Shown: positions 61,556 to 64,000 of the stretch, one piece after another | Numbering within the stretch: position 1 is the stretch's first letter | Layout of the letters: each line of letters starts with the position of its first letter | Assembly (NCBI GenBank): GCA_949126835.1 | Contig: OX421494.1 | Coordinates: forward strand, 1,860,001 to 1,924,000 | DNA from: Anisus vortex | Taxonomy: Eukaryota > Mollusca > Gastropoda > Planorbidae | Direction: 5' to 3' | Length of the DNA stretch: 64,000 nucleotides | Notes under the pieces: model-generated | What the model was told of the DNA's origin: nothing | The model's database searches: none | Seen by the model: only the letters and a program-made list of their open reading frames with translations | Position numbers and translations under genes: made by a program

Positions 61556-64000
61556 TTAATATGTTTATTTTTTCCAATGATGTTTTATTGCTAATATCAA
61601 ACCATAAAACTGGAATATAAAAAACTACCACTAAGTTGATGGAACAAAATAAATGTTTTATAGTTTAAATGAATGGTCTTGTTTTGTTTCATGTGAGAAA
61701 AATCTAGTAGAACTATGTTGTGGGGGGGGGGCATTGCAATATTTGCTGACATGCACAAATAACATTGCACCTGGCGATTGAATACAACAGTTCATGGCAG
61801 TTGAGAAATGGACTTGAGATTTGTCAAGTTTGTAAAATTGTTGAAACTAACAAAGACGTGTGAAAAACATTTATTTTGAATTTTCTAAAAGTCTTAAGTC
61901 CAATCATGTTTTGTGACATCAACAACCATTTTTTTAAATATATATATAGACTACCTGTTTATACTAGCAGACATTAAGCATTTCCACGGATACCTGTAAA
62001 CATTGGTTTGTGAAATGTGTATAAAGTCTGTAAATTTTAAAATCATAGAGTAAGAACCCTGTTCAATTTCATAATGCAGTCGACACTGTGGCTTTCACAC
62101 AGGAAGGTTTTACATGTACAAATATGACACATTGTACACATTTTCATGATCAAGGCATCATAATCAGCCAATAGATTTCTTTCATTCAACCATGATAGCC
62201 GAAATCAACCAATAGAATTCTTTCATTTAACCATAATAGCACCCAAATCAAACAATATTCATAATACAATATCAAATAATGACCTATTCAAATCAAAGAG
62301 AGTCCAATAGAAATAAATAAAATAAATAGTTTATTAATCTATAACTAATACAATATCATTAATCAGCATGTTGTACTTTGTAAAAAATTAAAATGTTTCA
62401 AACAGAAATCTAAAAACAAACTTTTTTTTGTGAATGTTAAAAAAACACACACAGAACTAAAAACTAATTGAATGTCAGAAAAACTGTTAAAAAAAACAGG
62501 ACATTTTTGATATTTCATAATATACTGTTAAATTTTTGACTAGATACTATAGTCATTGACAAACTAAATGCATGATTGTAACATTTTTAGGCTGATAAAA
62601 TGAACATAACAAACGCTAATACAATTTAAAAAATGATATGGACATAGCATACATGGTACTGGAGCGTTATATATACATAGATATGTAGATGATCACTTAC
62701 TGTGTTTGCAGGTATTTGCTACCATTGTAAGAATAGAGTTTTCTAGTCTATTTCTCTCTTAACATAAATTATGATGAATACTATCAATAAATGTCATTAT
62801 AGTATTATAGTTTTCAGAATTTCATTGCATTTAATCAATAGCAGCTAAGCTGGTGATAATTCACTAATAGACAAGTAGTGAGTGCATTACCAACACTACC
62901 AAATAATAAACATTACTACAACTACATCAACAGTATTTTCTTTAGAAATTTTTAAAGGGAAGCTACCCAAGCAATTTAGTATCAGAAAAACAAATATTAA
63001 AAAAGGATTAAGGATTTTGTAAATGGTGAAATGTTAGAGTTGCAAAGTCCTTTGAAACCAATGGAGATATACAATATGCATAGGTCAAAGGCCATGTTTA
63101 TGCTTTGATACTACAATCTTTAATTCACTTGTGTGCAGAAGAAACATTAAAAAAATAATCATATAGATTGTAATATAGTTTTGGCATTGCAACATTATTC
63201 TTGTTATTATGCCTTTCAATAATGTCAACATGTAAGGCTTGTAGAGTTAATAAAAAGTGTCACAAGAATATCTGTATGGCACAAGTATGGCAGATATTAT
63301 TGAAGGCCGTACAGGTGTTAATGATATAATTTTTGTAATGAAACGTTGGCCTATAAACTTGATATTTCAACTAAGCTATCTAAAGTGATACATTTCATTA
63401 GTAAAACAGTTGAGAAGCTCTTCGAAACAGCAAATCCTTAAAGTTGTAACAACAATATACAGGTATATCACACATACACGTATATTACAGAATCATTAAT
63501 ATGACGCTTATTCAATTATTTTTTTCATATAAATACAATCCAGCAGATTACAAAAATAGAAAGACAATTTTTCTGGAATAATATCTTATAATGATTTTCA
63601 TTTGTTGAATAAATTGTATATTTGTATAATATATCTATAAATGCCAAGTTATCTACACTTTAACGAAGATAAAAATTCAGAAAGCTTAAAAGTCATTTGG
63701 TATAAAATGTTTGAATCTAACTTTTTACATCACTGGCATTGTGCTATCAAGTGAAAACTAATTTTCAATCTCTCTATTCAGTATAAACAGGGTTAAATTA
63801 TACTGACACAGCCAACTGCAAGAATAAACCATGAAAAGAGTTTTACATAAAAAGAGGAAAAAATTCATTTTAATATTAATATTAGATACATTTGTGGAAA
63901 GAAAAAAAAAGAAGGAAGTAGAAGTTTCAGAAATAAGTTAACCCTTCCCGTACCAACCTACTTCTATCTATGCTGCTTTCAGTTCCACCATTTACGCGCT
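61556..64000. other. 3' flank, no gene recognised
   Basis: The stretch is AT-rich and has no long or recognisable open frame and no clear transposon ends. A near-duplicate phrase occurs at about 62155-62230 (atcagccaatagatttcttt and atcaaccaatagaattcttt). TTTATT on the + strand near 62329 could be polyadenylation signals of a minus-strand gene beyond the window, but nothing confirms it. Confidence 0.5.

Noticed and set aside
62310..64000. 3' untranslated region of a convergent gene
   Set aside because: Only generic TTTATT/AATAAA matches in AT-rich DNA; no coding exon is visible within the window.

Overview
The window is eukaryotic. It is AT-rich, genes are split by GT-AG introns, and it is loaded with DNA transposons, one LINE fragment, SINE copies and very long minisatellites. 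Repeat style and the LINE C-terminus suggest an invertebrate, perhaps a gastropod mollusc, but this is inference and no species can be assigned.

One host gene fills almost all of the window. I traced 25 exons on the + strand (about 3532 to 61274) that join in a single uninterrupted frame with matching splice phases. The predicted protein is about 1947 residues, or about 2035 if all five copies of a duplicated exon end are kept. It has N-terminal ankyrin repeats, a protein-kinase-like domain lacking the catalytic HRD and DFG residues, and a long low-complexity tail. The order and local wording of the motifs fit TEX14, the germ-cell intercellular-bridge pseudokinase.

Layout: 1-3.5 kb is 5' flank with a MITE and a Helitron-like end. 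3.5-9 kb holds the ankyrin exons, with a 42-bp minisatellite and a 5'-truncated LINE in intron 1. 9-14.3 kb (intron 5) is a 30-bp minisatellite split by a hAT-like element that itself carries a second hAT. 14.4-22.2 kb (intron 6) is a 7.1-kb array of a 48-bp unit. 22.3-31.7 kb (intron 7) is a transposon nest about five levels deep. 31.6-39.2 kb holds the pseudokinase exons, and intron 10 contains a piggyBac element with an apparently intact three-exon transposase on the minus strand. 39.2-61.3 kb holds the tail exons; most larger introns there carry their own minisatellite (56, 66, 12, 43, 46, about 36, 39 and 20 bp units). The 46-bp array is interrupted near its end by a relative of the first hAT-like element. 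61.3-64 kb is 3' flank with no recognisable gene.

The most striking feature is the link between minisatellites and splice sites. Many introns have a private tandem repeat, several start within a few bases of the donor or run into the acceptor, and some units contain a good donor, acceptor or both. Nearly all long open frames in the arrays come from unit lengths divisible by three and are not genes.
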